A stretch of DNA of 9,105 bases from an uncultured Alphaproteobacteria bacterium (lineage in GTDB: Bacteria > Pseudomonadota > Alphaproteobacteria > Bin95). The stretch spans positions 1 to 9,105 of the forward strand of contig CAJXVF010000059.1 in the NCBI GenBank assembly GCA_913060845.1, given 5' to 3'. A program made the translations under genes and the position numbers. Below, in pieces: positions 1 through 5,987 of the stretch (position 1 is the stretch's first letter; each line of letters opens with the position of its first letter). The notes under the pieces are model-generated. The model had not been told where the DNA came from. It did not search any database and worked only from the letters and a program-made list of their open reading frames with translations.

Positions 1-22
1 AATCTCTCCTTAAATCACAACC

Positions 23-517
23 TCAAATCTGGGCCATAGGTGCTGACGGGGAACAATCTGCGTCATATGCCACGCCGACCACGCCATATCCGTTGTCATC
101 TGCCGCCAAGACGCCAGAAACCCATGTGCCATGGGTATGGTACGTATAGTCCGGCATGGCGTCTTGGGCACCGGCGCTGTCTTTACGGTCGATATCCCGA
201 TCGACGTCATAGTTTGGCGCGATGTCTTGGTGGGAATAGTCGAAGCCTTCGTCAATCACGCTAATGCTGACACCTTCGCCTGTGTAGTCTGACCACACCG
301 ACGTGATGTTGATGCCGACTTGTTGTGCGCCCGTTTCCGCATCATTCAGCTGCAGGTACCATTGAGACGCGGCATATGGATCCGCTGCTAGCTTCGCAAT
401 ACCGAACCCATCAGAGGTGTTTGATGGCTTTGGGGTAGGCGTAGATGTCATCGCCTCAACGGAAACGGCGCCGAAGGAGATAGGCGATGGGACGCTCTCT
501 GGTGAGTATTGCGACAT
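23..517 (-). pseudogene. Truncated subtilisin-like serine protease (peptidase S8), N-terminal fragment
   Basis: The 164-residue reading frame encodes the front of a subtilase. After a Ser/Pro/Thr-rich head without a signal peptide (residues 1-35), 'DPYAASQWYLQLND' (46-59) resembles the start of the mature domain in secreted S8 proteases. The catalytic Asp is D89 in 'ISVIDEGFDYSHQDI', and the catalytic His is H129 in 'HGTWVSGVLAA'. 'GVVGVAYDA' (145-153) is the conserved strand after the His helix. There the family resemblance stops: the frame runs 11 unrelated residues to a TGA at 23-25. The other two reverse frames also stop, at 15-17 and 10-12, so one frameshift cannot restore the gene. The oxyanion Asn and catalytic Ser, expected more than 100 residues later, are missing. 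The head without a signal peptide resembles type I secreted RTX-type proteases, which is inference. Start ATG 515-517 has only a weak AAGG upstream. As it stands the product cannot be an active protease. Confidence 0.8.
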
Positions 518-759
518 GAAAAAATTGCCTTGTCTGAAGTAGGACTAGGCAAAAATATCCATTATACTCAAACGCGAGGTTTATTCGTTCGGTGGGTATT
601 TTATATGTTGGTATTTAAATCAAATAGTATTGGGTATATTGCTAATTTATATGGTTTCTGCTGTGTGAACCAGAAATGTGTAATTGGCCATTCTCATGAT
701 AGAATTCCGCAGATTAGTCAGAGTTATCAGCTGGTTTTGGAGCTGCAGATAAATTGCTT
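518..759. other. AT-rich intergenic gap between divergent genes
   Basis: This stretch of about 240 bases separates the minus-strand protease fragment from the plus-strand DMT permease. It is visibly richer in A and T than all flanking genes, especially at 545-720. Apart from the candidate minus-strand -10 box I see no convincing paired -35/-10 promoter on the plus strand; TATATT at 635-640 lacks a properly spaced partner. A small inverted repeat, CAGCT at 728-732 and AGCTG at 741-745, brackets the ribosome binding site of the permease. An 84-codon plus-strand frame across this gap (509-763) has no ribosome binding site and no recognisable content, and I do not call it a gene. Confidence 0.6.
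561..566 (-). promoter_or_regulatory. Possible -10 box for the protease fragment
   Basis: The minus strand reads TATAAT here, a perfect sigma70 -10 hexamer, about 44 bases upstream of the protease start codon. No good -35 hexamer lies 16-18 bases further upstream; the best fits, such as AACGAA, are poor. The box sits in an AT-rich gap where chance matches are common, so this is only a candidate. Confidence 0.3.
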
Positions 760-1674
760 ATGAGCATTTTTGAGGATGGTTGTGGTAAATGGAAAACGCT
801 GCCGGGAAATTTCCGGGGCGCCATCTGGGCGTTAGTTGCCGCGCTGATGTTCAGCGGGATGCAAGTTTCAATCAAGCAAGCTGGGCAGAATTTGCCGGTG
901 TGGGAAATTTTGGTCCTACGGTCGTTGATAGCACTTTGCTTTATTTTGCCGGCGATTCAGCGGCAAGGATTTCACACCCTTAGAACGTCGCGCCCCAAGA
1001 TCCACCTTCTGCGCGCGCTGCTTGGCTTTGGCGGGATATCTACATTGATCCTAGCGCTTAAGCACCTTGAGCTTGGCGTTGTTGCGACGCTTGGGTTCAC
1101 GAATACGCTGTTTGTTGTGCTATTCGCCGCGATATTCCTCGGTGAGAAAATCGTACGAGACCGGACAATTGCAACCGCTGCAGGGTTTATTGGCGTCGTT
1201 ATTTGCATGCGGCCGGGGCCGGAAGGCTTCAATGAATGGACGCTGGTGATGCTGCTGTCAGCCTTATTTGCCGCTGGGGTCAGCACCTCTGTCAAAAGCC
1301 TGACGCGGACGGAGCGGCCAACGTCAATCCTATTCTATTCCTACGTCACGATCATGCTGCTGGCACTTGGTCCAGCGCTTTATACTTGGCAACCACTCAC
1401 ATGGATGGATGCAGCGGTCGTAGGGCTCATGGCATGCTTTGCGACGGCGGGGCAGACCTGCATGGTGATGTCACTCCGCGCAGGTGAGGCGGTGGCGGTG
1501 GCACCATTTGGATATACCCGCATTCTTTACGCGATGGTGTTTGGCTTCTTCATATTTGGTGAGCTTCCCGCGTGGACAACCCTGCTAGGGGCCGCAGTGA
1601 TAGTCGCGTCTACACTCTACATCGCGATCAAGGAACGGCGGGGCGGATTGCAGCCAGCGAAGGCGCGAATGTAG
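760..1674 (+). CDS. DMT superfamily transporter, EamA family
   Basis: A 304-residue inner-membrane protein with the ten-helix, two-repeat layout of the drug/metabolite transporter superfamily. The first EamA repeat spans about residues 20-150 and the second about 160-290. Each ends in the typical Gly-Glu turn before its last helix: 'FLGEK' at 126-130 and 'FGELP' at 266-270. The C-terminus is short and basic, 'KERRGG'. Family members export amino acids, metabolites or drugs, and the substrate cannot be read from sequence. Start: ATG 760 is used here, but its nearest Shine-Dalgarno-like GGAG (739-742) is 17 bases away. The in-frame TTG at 754, adding two residues, would have a better 11-base spacing, so the start is uncertain. 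It is the first gene of a plus-strand run, ending 34 bases before the sirtuin gene. Confidence 0.9.
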   Translation: MSIFEDGCGKWKTLPGNFRGAIWALVAALMFSGMQVSIKQAGQNLPVWEILVLRSLIALCFILPAIQRQGFHTLRTSRPKIHLLRALLGFGGISTLILALKHLELGVVATLGFTNTLFVVLFAAIFLGEKIVRDRTIATAAGFIGVVICMRPGPEGFNEWTLVMLLSALFAAGVSTSVKSLTRTERPTSILFYSYVTIMLLALGPALYTWQPLTWMDAAVVGLMACFATAGQTCMVMSLRAGEAVAVAPFGYTRILYAMVFGFFIFGELPAWTTLLGAAVIVASTLYIAIKERRGGLQPAKARM

Positions 1675-1708
1675 ACTTCTCCCTCGGATACGCTTCAAGG
1701 AGGCCGCT

Positions 1709-2461
1709 ATGGCCGGTGATGTCGATACATTGCGGGATATGATTACAGATGCCGAAAGGGTCGTATTTTTCACGGGCGCCGGCGTCTCGACTGAATCTGG
1801 CATCCCTGACTTCCGCTCACCGGGCGGTGTGTGGGACCGGTTCAAGCCGATCTATTTCGATGACTTCATGTCCAGCCGGGAATCCAGGCGTGAGACTTGG
1901 CGGCGGAAGATCGAAACCGACAAGACGATGCGGAAAGCTGCACCCAATCGCGGCCATCAAGCCATTGCGTCACTGGTGGCACGGGGCAAGGCCAGCGCGA
2001 TCATCACGCAGAATATTGATGGGCTGCATCAAGTATCAGGCGTGCCAGATGACAAAGTGATCGAGCTGCATGGCAATTCCACTTACTGCACCTGCCTGGA
2101 TTGTGGTGAGCGACACACGCTGGAAGAGGTCATTGGACCATTTAAGCAGGACGAAACACTGCCGGAATGCAAATCCTGCAGCAGTGAATATGTGAAAACC
2201 GCAACCATCAGCTTTGGCCAGCAGATGCCGGAAGGGCCGATGCGTCGCGCCCAAGCGGAGGCCATGGCGGCGGACTTATTCATCGCCATCGGCTCATCGC
2301 TTGTGGTTTATCCTGCAGCCGGATTTCCGGTGATGGCGAAGCAGAACGGATCTAAGCTCTGTATCCTCAACCGGGAACCAACGGAGCTCGATCAATATGC
2401 TGATCTAGTCCTGAATGCCGAAATCGGGCCAAGTTTAGGTGCAGCTGTTGGACTGAATTAG
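1709..2461 (+). CDS. cobB: Sir2-family NAD-dependent protein deacylase (sirtuin)
   Basis: A cytoplasmic enzyme that removes acyl groups from lysine side chains using NAD+, releasing nicotinamide and O-acyl-ADP-ribose. All hallmarks are intact in 250 residues: the NAD-binding 'GAGVSTESGIPDFRS' (23-37), 'TQNIDGLH' (100-107), catalytic H121 in 'ELHGN', a four-Cys zinc site with C129/C132 ('CLDC') and C154/C157 ('CKSC'), 'SFGQQMPE' (168-175) and the Rossmann motif 'GSSLVVYPAAGFP' (195-207). The length is normal for bacterial sirtuins. A Tyr/Arg acyl pocket of the SIRT5-like desuccinylase type is not obvious in 'RRETWRRKIETD', so plain deacetylase or another acyl preference remains open. The start is clear: AAGGAGG at 1697-1703 lies five bases before ATG 1709. 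The symbol reflects the general bacterial sirtuin name, not proven orthology. The next gene begins eight bases after its stop. Confidence 0.95.
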   Translation: MAGDVDTLRDMITDAERVVFFTGAGVSTESGIPDFRSPGGVWDRFKPIYFDDFMSSRESRRETWRRKIETDKTMRKAAPNRGHQAIASLVARGKASAIITQNIDGLHQVSGVPDDKVIELHGNSTYCTCLDCGERHTLEEVIGPFKQDETLPECKSCSSEYVKTATISFGQQMPEGPMRRAQAEAMAADLFIAIGSSLVVYPAAGFPVMAKQNGSKLCILNREPTELDQYADLVLNAEIGPSLGAAVGLN

Positions 2462-2465
2462 GAGG
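2460..2465 (+). promoter_or_regulatory. Shine-Dalgarno site overlapping the sirtuin stop codon; fixes the oxygenase start
   Basis: AGGAGG at 2460-2465 overlaps the sirtuin TAG stop (2459-2461). Two adjacent in-frame starts follow, GTG at 2467 and ATG at 2470. GTG would leave only one base of spacing, so ATG 2470, with four bases, is chosen. Ribosomes finishing the sirtuin would cover this site, which suggests translational coupling of the two genes. Confidence 0.7.
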
Positions 2466-2469
2466 TGTG

Positions 2470-3459
2470 ATGCAGGATCAACTGCCAACCATTTCGTTAG
2501 CGCCCGCTCTCAGCGGCGACCGGGCGGCGATGGCGGAGGTTGTCGCCGCTGTCGATGCATCTTTGCGGCGACTTGGGTTTTTTATCATCACAGACCACGG
2601 TGTTCCAGCTGCCTCCATTGACGCGATCATGGCGGCGTCACGCGGGTTTTTCGATCAGCCGGTGGAAGTGAAAGATGCGATCCGCAGCAGCGCGTTCGGT
2701 TCTCATCGTGGCTATATTGCGACAGGCGTTGAAGCCCTTGCGCACACACTTGGCAACAAAACGCCGCCTGATTTGAAGGAAAGCTTCGGCATGGGGCCAC
2801 CTTCGGTTACGGCAGATCGGTCTGCGGTTGCTGGCGTTGGCCCGACATATCAGCCTAACCAGTGGCCGGCGGCACCAGCGGCGTTCAAGCCGAGCGTGTT
2901 GGCGTTCTATCAAGAGATGGAGCAGCTAACCGATGTGTTGATGGAGGTATTTGCAGCAGCTTTGGATATTGAGCCCGGTTACTTCCACGATCGTTTCCAA
3001 GATCACAACAGTACGTTCCGCATCGCCCATTATCCACCGTTGGCAAAGAAGCCGGAACCCGGCCAACTCCGCGCAGGCGCACATACCGATTATGGTGCAC
3101 TCACAATTCTGCTCGGCGAAAACACGCCTGGCGGCTTGGAGGTGCTGACGCCCGAAGGCGATTGGCTGCCAGCAAAAACAAACGCCCATGATTTTGTGGT
3201 GAATATCGGGGATTTGATGCAGACATGGTCGAATGACCGTTGGCGCTCGAGCGAACATCGCGTCGCCAATCCCCCGCCGGAAGCCTGGCCGGGCGTTAGC
3301 CGCATTTCGCTGGCTTACTTCTGTAATCCTGATGACGCGCTTGAGATCGCTTGCTTGCCGGGATGTGCTTCCGCGGATAATCCCGCGCGCTATGCGCCAG
3401 CGACAGCGGGTGCGCTTCGTCACCGGAAGATTTCGGCAGCGAAGGCAGCGGCGGAGTAA
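2470..3459 (+). CDS. 2-oxoglutarate/Fe(II)-dependent oxygenase, isopenicillin N synthase-like family
   Basis: A 329-residue soluble oxidoreductase of the DIOX_N plus 2OG-FeII_Oxy architecture. The N-terminal domain (about 5-125) opens with 'LPTISLAPALSGD' and contains 'RLGFFIITDHGVP', the signature of this family. The C-terminal double-stranded beta-helix domain (about 180-290) carries the full iron triad: H205 and D207 in 'AGAHTDYGALTIL', and H263 in 'SSEHRVANP'. R278 and S280 in 'SRISLAYF' form the R-x-S motif that binds the 2-oxoglutarate carboxylate. It should therefore be a true 2OG-using hydroxylase or desaturase. The isopenicillin name only marks the fold family; no peptide synthetase is present, and the substrate is unknown. 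Expression is probably coupled to the sirtuin upstream. A 108-base gap follows before the nitroreductase. Confidence 0.92.
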   Translation: MQDQLPTISLAPALSGDRAAMAEVVAAVDASLRRLGFFIITDHGVPAASIDAIMAASRGFFDQPVEVKDAIRSSAFGSHRGYIATGVEALAHTLGNKTPPDLKESFGMGPPSVTADRSAVAGVGPTYQPNQWPAAPAAFKPSVLAFYQEMEQLTDVLMEVFAAALDIEPGYFHDRFQDHNSTFRIAHYPPLAKKPEPGQLRAGAHTDYGALTILLGENTPGGLEVLTPEGDWLPAKTNAHDFVVNIGDLMQTWSNDRWRSSEHRVANPPPEAWPGVSRISLAYFCNPDDALEIACLPGCASADNPARYAPATAGALRHRKISAAKAAAE

Positions 3460-3465
3460 GTTCGA

Positions 3466-3495
3466 CGCTAGCCAGGCACATTGTTTTGGTTAGCG
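3466..3495 (+). other. Intercistronic stem-loop between oxygenase and nitroreductase genes
   Basis: CGCTAGCC at 3466-3473 can pair with GGTTAGCG at 3488-3495, giving eight pairs including one G-U, around a 14-base loop. It starts seven bases after the oxygenase stop. No run of T follows the stem, so it is not a classical Rho-independent terminator. It could mark an RNA processing or stabilising site within the operon, or be chance. Confidence 0.3.
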
Positions 3496-3567
3496 CCTGA
3501 AGCCCGGTTTCCGCTCGCCATCAATCGGTTTACGCTAGGGCTACCGACCGCCTGGAGCTATGTAGAA

Positions 3568-4428
3568 ATGTCCAAACCGTCCTTTAAAACACTCGCAGAC
3601 GTCATCGCGCATCGCTACGGCGAAGGGACTGTCGGCAATGGCCATTCTGGCGCCGATATGCCGGCAGATGACCCATTGGCTGAAGTTCTGCTGCGCCGCA
3701 CCCATCGCCGCTATACAGATGAGCCGATTACCGAAGATCTGCTGGATGTGCTGTTCGCAACAGCATTCTCCGCCAGTGCTAAGTCTGATTTGCAGCAAGC
3801 AAGCGTCGTTGTAGTCAAGAATAAGGAGAAGCGGGAGGCGATCGGCAAGTTGATCCCGCGCATGCCTTGGATCACTGCAGCACCCGTATTCATGGTCTGG
3901 ATCGGTGATAGCCGCCGTATCCGGCGCATTTGTGAGTTGCGCGGCAAGCCGTTCGGCAACAATCATCTGGATGCGTTCCTGAATGCTGGCGTCGATGCTG
4001 CCCTTGCGATGCAAACATTCATTCTGGCGGCTGAGAAAAAGGGCCTTGGCAGCTGCCCGATCAGCGTTGTTCGGAACCATGTTGAGGCTGTTGCGGATAT
4101 CCTGGAACTGCCGCTTTACACATTTCCAGTTGCGGGCTTGTGCGTGGGTTGGCCATCGCAAGAAGGTTTCATCTCCATGCGCCTACCGCCCAAAGTCACC
4201 GTCCATACAGACCGCTACGACGATTGGGACTTGAATGAAGAGCTTGCCGGTTATGACAAACGCCGGGACGAACGCTTCGCTATGCCTGAGGGCAGCCAGA
4301 AAATGACCGACACCTACGGCGTCGCTGATTTCTATGGCTGGTCTGAGGATAAAGCCCGTCAGGTCTCGACGGCAGAGCGAGAGCAGCTTGGCCGGTTCGT
4401 GCGGGCGCGCGGAATTCGGACGGACTGA
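3568..4428 (+). CDS. Nitroreductase-family FMN-dependent NAD(P)H oxidoreductase
   Basis: A 286-residue soluble flavoenzyme of the nitroreductase family. 'LLRRTHRRYTDEPI' (41-54) is the N-terminal FMN-phosphate-binding segment, with the Arg cluster R43/R44/R47. 'SASAKSDLQQ' (68-77) continues the flavin site, 'GLGSCPI' (159-165) is the glycine-rich loop, and 'FPVAGLCVGWP' (186-196) is the conserved strand-turn. The C-terminal tail (about 210-286) with 'DRYDDWDLNEELAGYD' resembles NfsA-type NADPH flavin/nitro reductases, which have such extensions. The physiological substrate could be a quinone, a free flavin or a nitro compound and cannot be assigned. Start: ATG 3568 has GGAG at 3554-3557, ten bases upstream. 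The frame stays open back to TTG 3481, but the extra 29 residues resemble no family segment and are left out. It ends one base before the MFS start. Confidence 0.9.
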   Translation: MSKPSFKTLADVIAHRYGEGTVGNGHSGADMPADDPLAEVLLRRTHRRYTDEPITEDLLDVLFATAFSASAKSDLQQASVVVVKNKEKREAIGKLIPRMPWITAAPVFMVWIGDSRRIRRICELRGKPFGNNHLDAFLNAGVDAALAMQTFILAAEKKGLGSCPISVVRNHVEAVADILELPLYTFPVAGLCVGWPSQEGFISMRLPPKVTVHTDRYDDWDLNEELAGYDKRRDERFAMPEGSQKMTDTYGVADFYGWSEDKARQVSTAEREQLGRFVRARGIRTD

Positions 4429-4429
4429 T

Positions 4430-5659
4430 ATGCTCGCCGGCGTTCGCCGCGCATTCTCTCACCGAAACTACCGGGTCTATCAATCCGGCAACATCTTTTC
4501 GCTGGTGGGAACGTGGGTCCAGCGTGTTGGCGTTGGGTGGCTAGCCTGGGAAATGACGCACTCGCCGTTTTGGCTGGGGGCGATTGCTGCAGCGGAACTG
4601 GCACCCTCTATCATTTTCGGGCCAATCGGTGGCGCGGTTGCGGACCGGATGAGCCGTTTGGCACTTATTCGCTCCACACAGGGCCTGTTGGCCGTCGTGG
4701 CACTGGCCATGGGTCTGCTAACCCTTGGCGGCCAAATGACGCCATGGCTGCTGCTGATCCTGAATGCACTAGCGGGCATCGTAGTCTCGTTCGGGCAACC
4801 GGCTAGGCTATCTATGGTTCGCGCACTGGTGCCGGTAGCAAGCTTGCCCTCAGCCGTCGCGACAAATTCGATCATGTGGAATATGGCGCGGTTCATTGGG
4901 CCAGCCTTGGCCGGATTCATTATCGCTCAATATGGCGTGGCCTGGGCTTTTTTGCTGAATGCGATCTCTTATTCCGCCTTCATATTCGCGCTCTTCAGCC
5001 TCAATCTACCGCCAAGACCGATCAATACGCGGGCGAAAACCAGCTTGTTGGCGGATATGAAAGAGGGCGTGGCCTATGTGTCCCGTCACCCTGGGCTAGG
5101 CCCGGTATTGCTGTTGCTGATCGTGAACGCCGTCACTGTCCGTCCCTATGTTGAATTGCTGCCAGGGTTTGCGGATGCCGTTTTTGGCGCTGGCGTTGAC
5201 GGGTTCGTGGCACTAACGGCGGCCATTGGTATCGGCGCGATTATTGCCGGCATTTGGGTTGGTGGGCGCGAAGGGTTCGCCGGGCTTACCTGCATCGCCA
5301 TTGATGGAGTGTTGCTGATGGCAGTGGCGGTATTAGTTTTTGCCGCGACTGATTCGCTGTGGGTAGGGCTATTTGGCGCCGCACTCTCTGGTGGGGCGAT
5401 GGTGATCTCTGGCGTTGCTATGCAGAGTCTCATTCAGCAAGCGACGGATCCTGATAAGCTTTCCCGCGTTCTGTCGCTGTACGGGCTGTCATTTAGGGCC
5501 GGACCGGCAGCGGGCGCGCTCATAATGGGCGCAGCATCAGAAATTTATGGCCTGCAAGCGCCTGTGATCGTAGGCGCTTTGATATGCTTAGTCGGCTGGA
5601 TTTGGGCCCGGCGACGCATGAAAGTGATTGATGCTGCGCTGAACGAACCTGGGGCGTAG
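4430..5659 (+). CDS. MFS transporter, MFS_3 (EntS-like) exporter family
   Basis: A 409-residue inner-membrane protein with about twelve hydrophobic segments in two six-helix halves joined by a basic loop (about 194-222). The start 'AFSHRNYRVYQSGNIFSLVG' and the following 'TWVQRVGVGWLAW' are typical of the MFS_3/DUF894 group that includes the enterobactin exporter EntS. The MFS motif A appears as 'GGAVADRMSRLALIR' (67-81), and 'NMARFIGPALAGFI' (151-164) is the group's conserved helix 5 signature. Members export siderophores, drugs or metabolites by proton antiport; no siderophore genes are visible here, so the cargo is unknown. The frame is open further upstream, but ATG 4430 starts exactly where homology begins and directly follows the nitroreductase stop (TGA-T-ATG), indicating coupled translation. 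Its 3' end converges on a small minus-strand ORF only four bases away. Confidence 0.9.
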   Translation: MLAGVRRAFSHRNYRVYQSGNIFSLVGTWVQRVGVGWLAWEMTHSPFWLGAIAAAELAPSIIFGPIGGAVADRMSRLALIRSTQGLLAVVALAMGLLTLGGQMTPWLLLILNALAGIVVSFGQPARLSMVRALVPVASLPSAVATNSIMWNMARFIGPALAGFIIAQYGVAWAFLLNAISYSAFIFALFSLNLPPRPINTRAKTSLLADMKEGVAYVSRHPGLGPVLLLLIVNAVTVRPYVELLPGFADAVFGAGVDGFVALTAAIGIGAIIAGIWVGGREGFAGLTCIAIDGVLLMAVAVLVFAATDSLWVGLFGAALSGGAMVISGVAMQSLIQQATDPDKLSRVLSLYGLSFRAGPAAGALIMGAASEIYGLQAPVIVGALICLVGWIWARRRMKVIDAALNEPGA

Positions 5660-5663
5660 TGCA

Positions 5664-5780
5664 TTAGCCGCCAAACGCTGCAGCGATCGCCATGCTGCCC
5701 ACTGCGCCGAGTGTAAGCCCGAAAGCGAGGCCACAAACACCAGCAATAATCCTGCTGGCCCTGAATACCGATTTTGCCAT
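5664..5780 (-). CDS. Predicted 38-residue single-pass membrane microprotein, unknown function
   Basis: I do not recognise this small protein. It begins 'MAKSVFRASR' and continues as one uninterrupted hydrophobic, Gly/Ala-rich stretch from about residue 11 to its end, 'AIAAAFGG'. Four positively charged or polar residues at the front predict an N-in, single-helix inner-membrane peptide. Start ATG 5778-5780 is preceded by AGGGA (plus-strand 5789-5793), with eight bases of spacing, which is acceptable. The stop TAA at 5664-5666 lies just beyond the stop of the convergent MFS gene. The Gly/Ala periodicity 'GVCGLAFGLTLGAVGSM' resembles helix-helix packing surfaces. Support is only ORF structure, ribosome binding site and hydrophobicity. 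An overlapping 60-codon plus-strand frame (5692-5874) has no ribosome binding site and is judged less likely. No terminator is visible between this gene and the MFS gene. Confidence 0.45.
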   Translation of the reverse strand: MAKSVFRASRIIAGVCGLAFGLTLGAVGSMAIAAAFGG

Positions 5781-5785
5781 CCTGA

Positions 5786-5824
5786 ACGTCCCTGTACGTC
5801 TTTTATTTGACGTAAGTGTGACGC
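5786..5824. promoter_or_regulatory. Phased ACGTC/GACGT repeat array, possible operator
   Basis: Four copies of one short word are arranged with dyad symmetry: ACGTC at 5786-5790 and 5796-5800, then its reverse complement GACGT at 5809-5813 and the partial GACGC at 5820-5824. The central pair extends to the perfect inverted repeat TACGTC (5795-5800) / GACGTA (5809-5814) around the loop TTTTATTT. Start-to-start distances of 10, 13 and 11 bases put the sites near the same face of the helix. The array lies directly upstream of, and partly over, the ribosome binding region of the minus-strand microprotein. This fits binding of a dimeric regulator, by inference; in RNA the central repeat could also form a six-pair hairpin. 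Confidence 0.35.
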
Positions 5825-5862
5825 GGAATGGTGAATCAATCCTTGCGATGAATGCACAAATG

Positions 5863-5877
5863 TTATCTGCCTGACAT
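5863..5877 (-). other. Four-codon mini-ORF (MSGR) with strong Shine-Dalgarno
   Basis: On the minus strand, GGAGG (plus-strand 5886-5890) is followed after eight bases by ATG and then three codons and TAA, encoding MSGR. It is located 82 bases upstream of the microprotein start on the same strand. A ribosome binding site this good is otherwise rare in the gap. It may be an upstream leader ORF or a chance purine run. Confidence 0.2.
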
Positions 5878-5897
5878 ATTGCTGCCCTCCTCTAATT

Positions 5898-5926
5898 TTG
5901 ACTTTGGGGAGCAAATATAAGATGAT
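5898..5926 (+). promoter_or_regulatory. Candidate sigma70-type promoter for the ABC transporter operon
   Basis: TTGACT at 5898-5903 matches five of six -35 consensus bases. After exactly 17 bases comes GATGAT at 5921-5926, matching four of six -10 bases. Transcription would begin near 5933 and leave a leader of roughly 140 bases with two stem-loops before permease B. TATAAG at 5916-5921 is a better -10 word but lies only 12 bases from the -35 box. This is a weak prediction, though it is the best plus-strand promoter candidate I see in the gap. Confidence 0.3.
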
Positions 5927-5945
5927 CCCAAAAAATCAGGGGTAG
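5922..5945 (+). other. Seven-codon mini-ORF (MIPKNQG) with Shine-Dalgarno
   Basis: GGGGAG at 5906-5911 lies ten bases before an ATG that opens a seven-codon frame, MIPKNQG, ending in TAG at 5943-5945. The stop sits inside the base of the stem-loop at 5940-5966. It could be a leader peptide acting on that hairpin. It cannot coexist with the promoter proposed at 5898-5926, whose transcript would start downstream of this ribosome binding site. Confidence 0.2.
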
Positions 5946-5966
5946 CGCGATATAACTCGCGCACCC
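5940..5966 (+). other. Strong stem-loop in the ABC operon leader
   Basis: GGGT (5940-5943) and GCGCGA (5945-5950) pair with TCGCGC (5957-5962) and ACCC (5963-5966), with A5944 bulged. This gives a ten-pair, mostly G-C stem around the six-base loop TATAAC. The bases after it, AAAGCAGC, are not T-rich, so it is not a standard intrinsic terminator on the plus strand. Read on the minus strand it is followed by CTGATTTTTTGGG, whose T run makes a minus-strand terminator conceivable, although no minus-strand gene ends here. Confidence 0.45.
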
Positions 5967-5987
5967 AAAGCAGCAATTAGGCAGGGG

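Noticed and set aside
509..763. 84-codon plus-strand frame across the AT-rich gap
   Set aside because: No ribosome binding site and no recognisable domain. It overlaps the starts of both flanking genes, and AT-rich non-coding DNA can stay open by chance.
1709..2461. Sirtuin as part of an anti-phage defence system (for example ThsA- or DSR-like)
   Set aside because: It is a standalone catalytic sirtuin of normal deacylase size with a zinc site. It has no fused effector or sensor domain and its neighbours are metabolic genes and transporters.
2926..3423. 165-codon minus-strand frame opposite the oxygenase
   Set aside because: It is the complement of a gene with all iron and 2OG ligands intact. 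The Cys- and Arg-rich translation shows no family features.
2467..3459. Beta-lactam biosynthesis gene cluster suggested by the isopenicillin N synthase-like protein
   Set aside because: The family name reflects fold only. The protein has the R-x-S 2OG-binding pair, and there is no ACV synthetase or acyltransferase nearby.
3481..3567. Extended nitroreductase start at TTG 3481
   Set aside because: The extra 29 residues match nothing expected in the family, and ATG 3568 has a GGAG at suitable spacing.
3541..4161. 206-codon minus-strand frame opposite the nitroreductase
   Set aside because: It is fully antisense to a confidently assigned flavoenzyme and has no recognisable motif.
5692..5874. 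60-codon plus-strand frame antisense to the microprotein
   Set aside because: It has no Shine-Dalgarno and a less coherent composition. The opposite strand offers a ribosome binding site and a clean membrane helix.
5940..5966. Intrinsic terminator for the MFS operon
   Set aside because: The stem is about 280 bases downstream of the MFS stop and is not followed by a T run on the plus strand.
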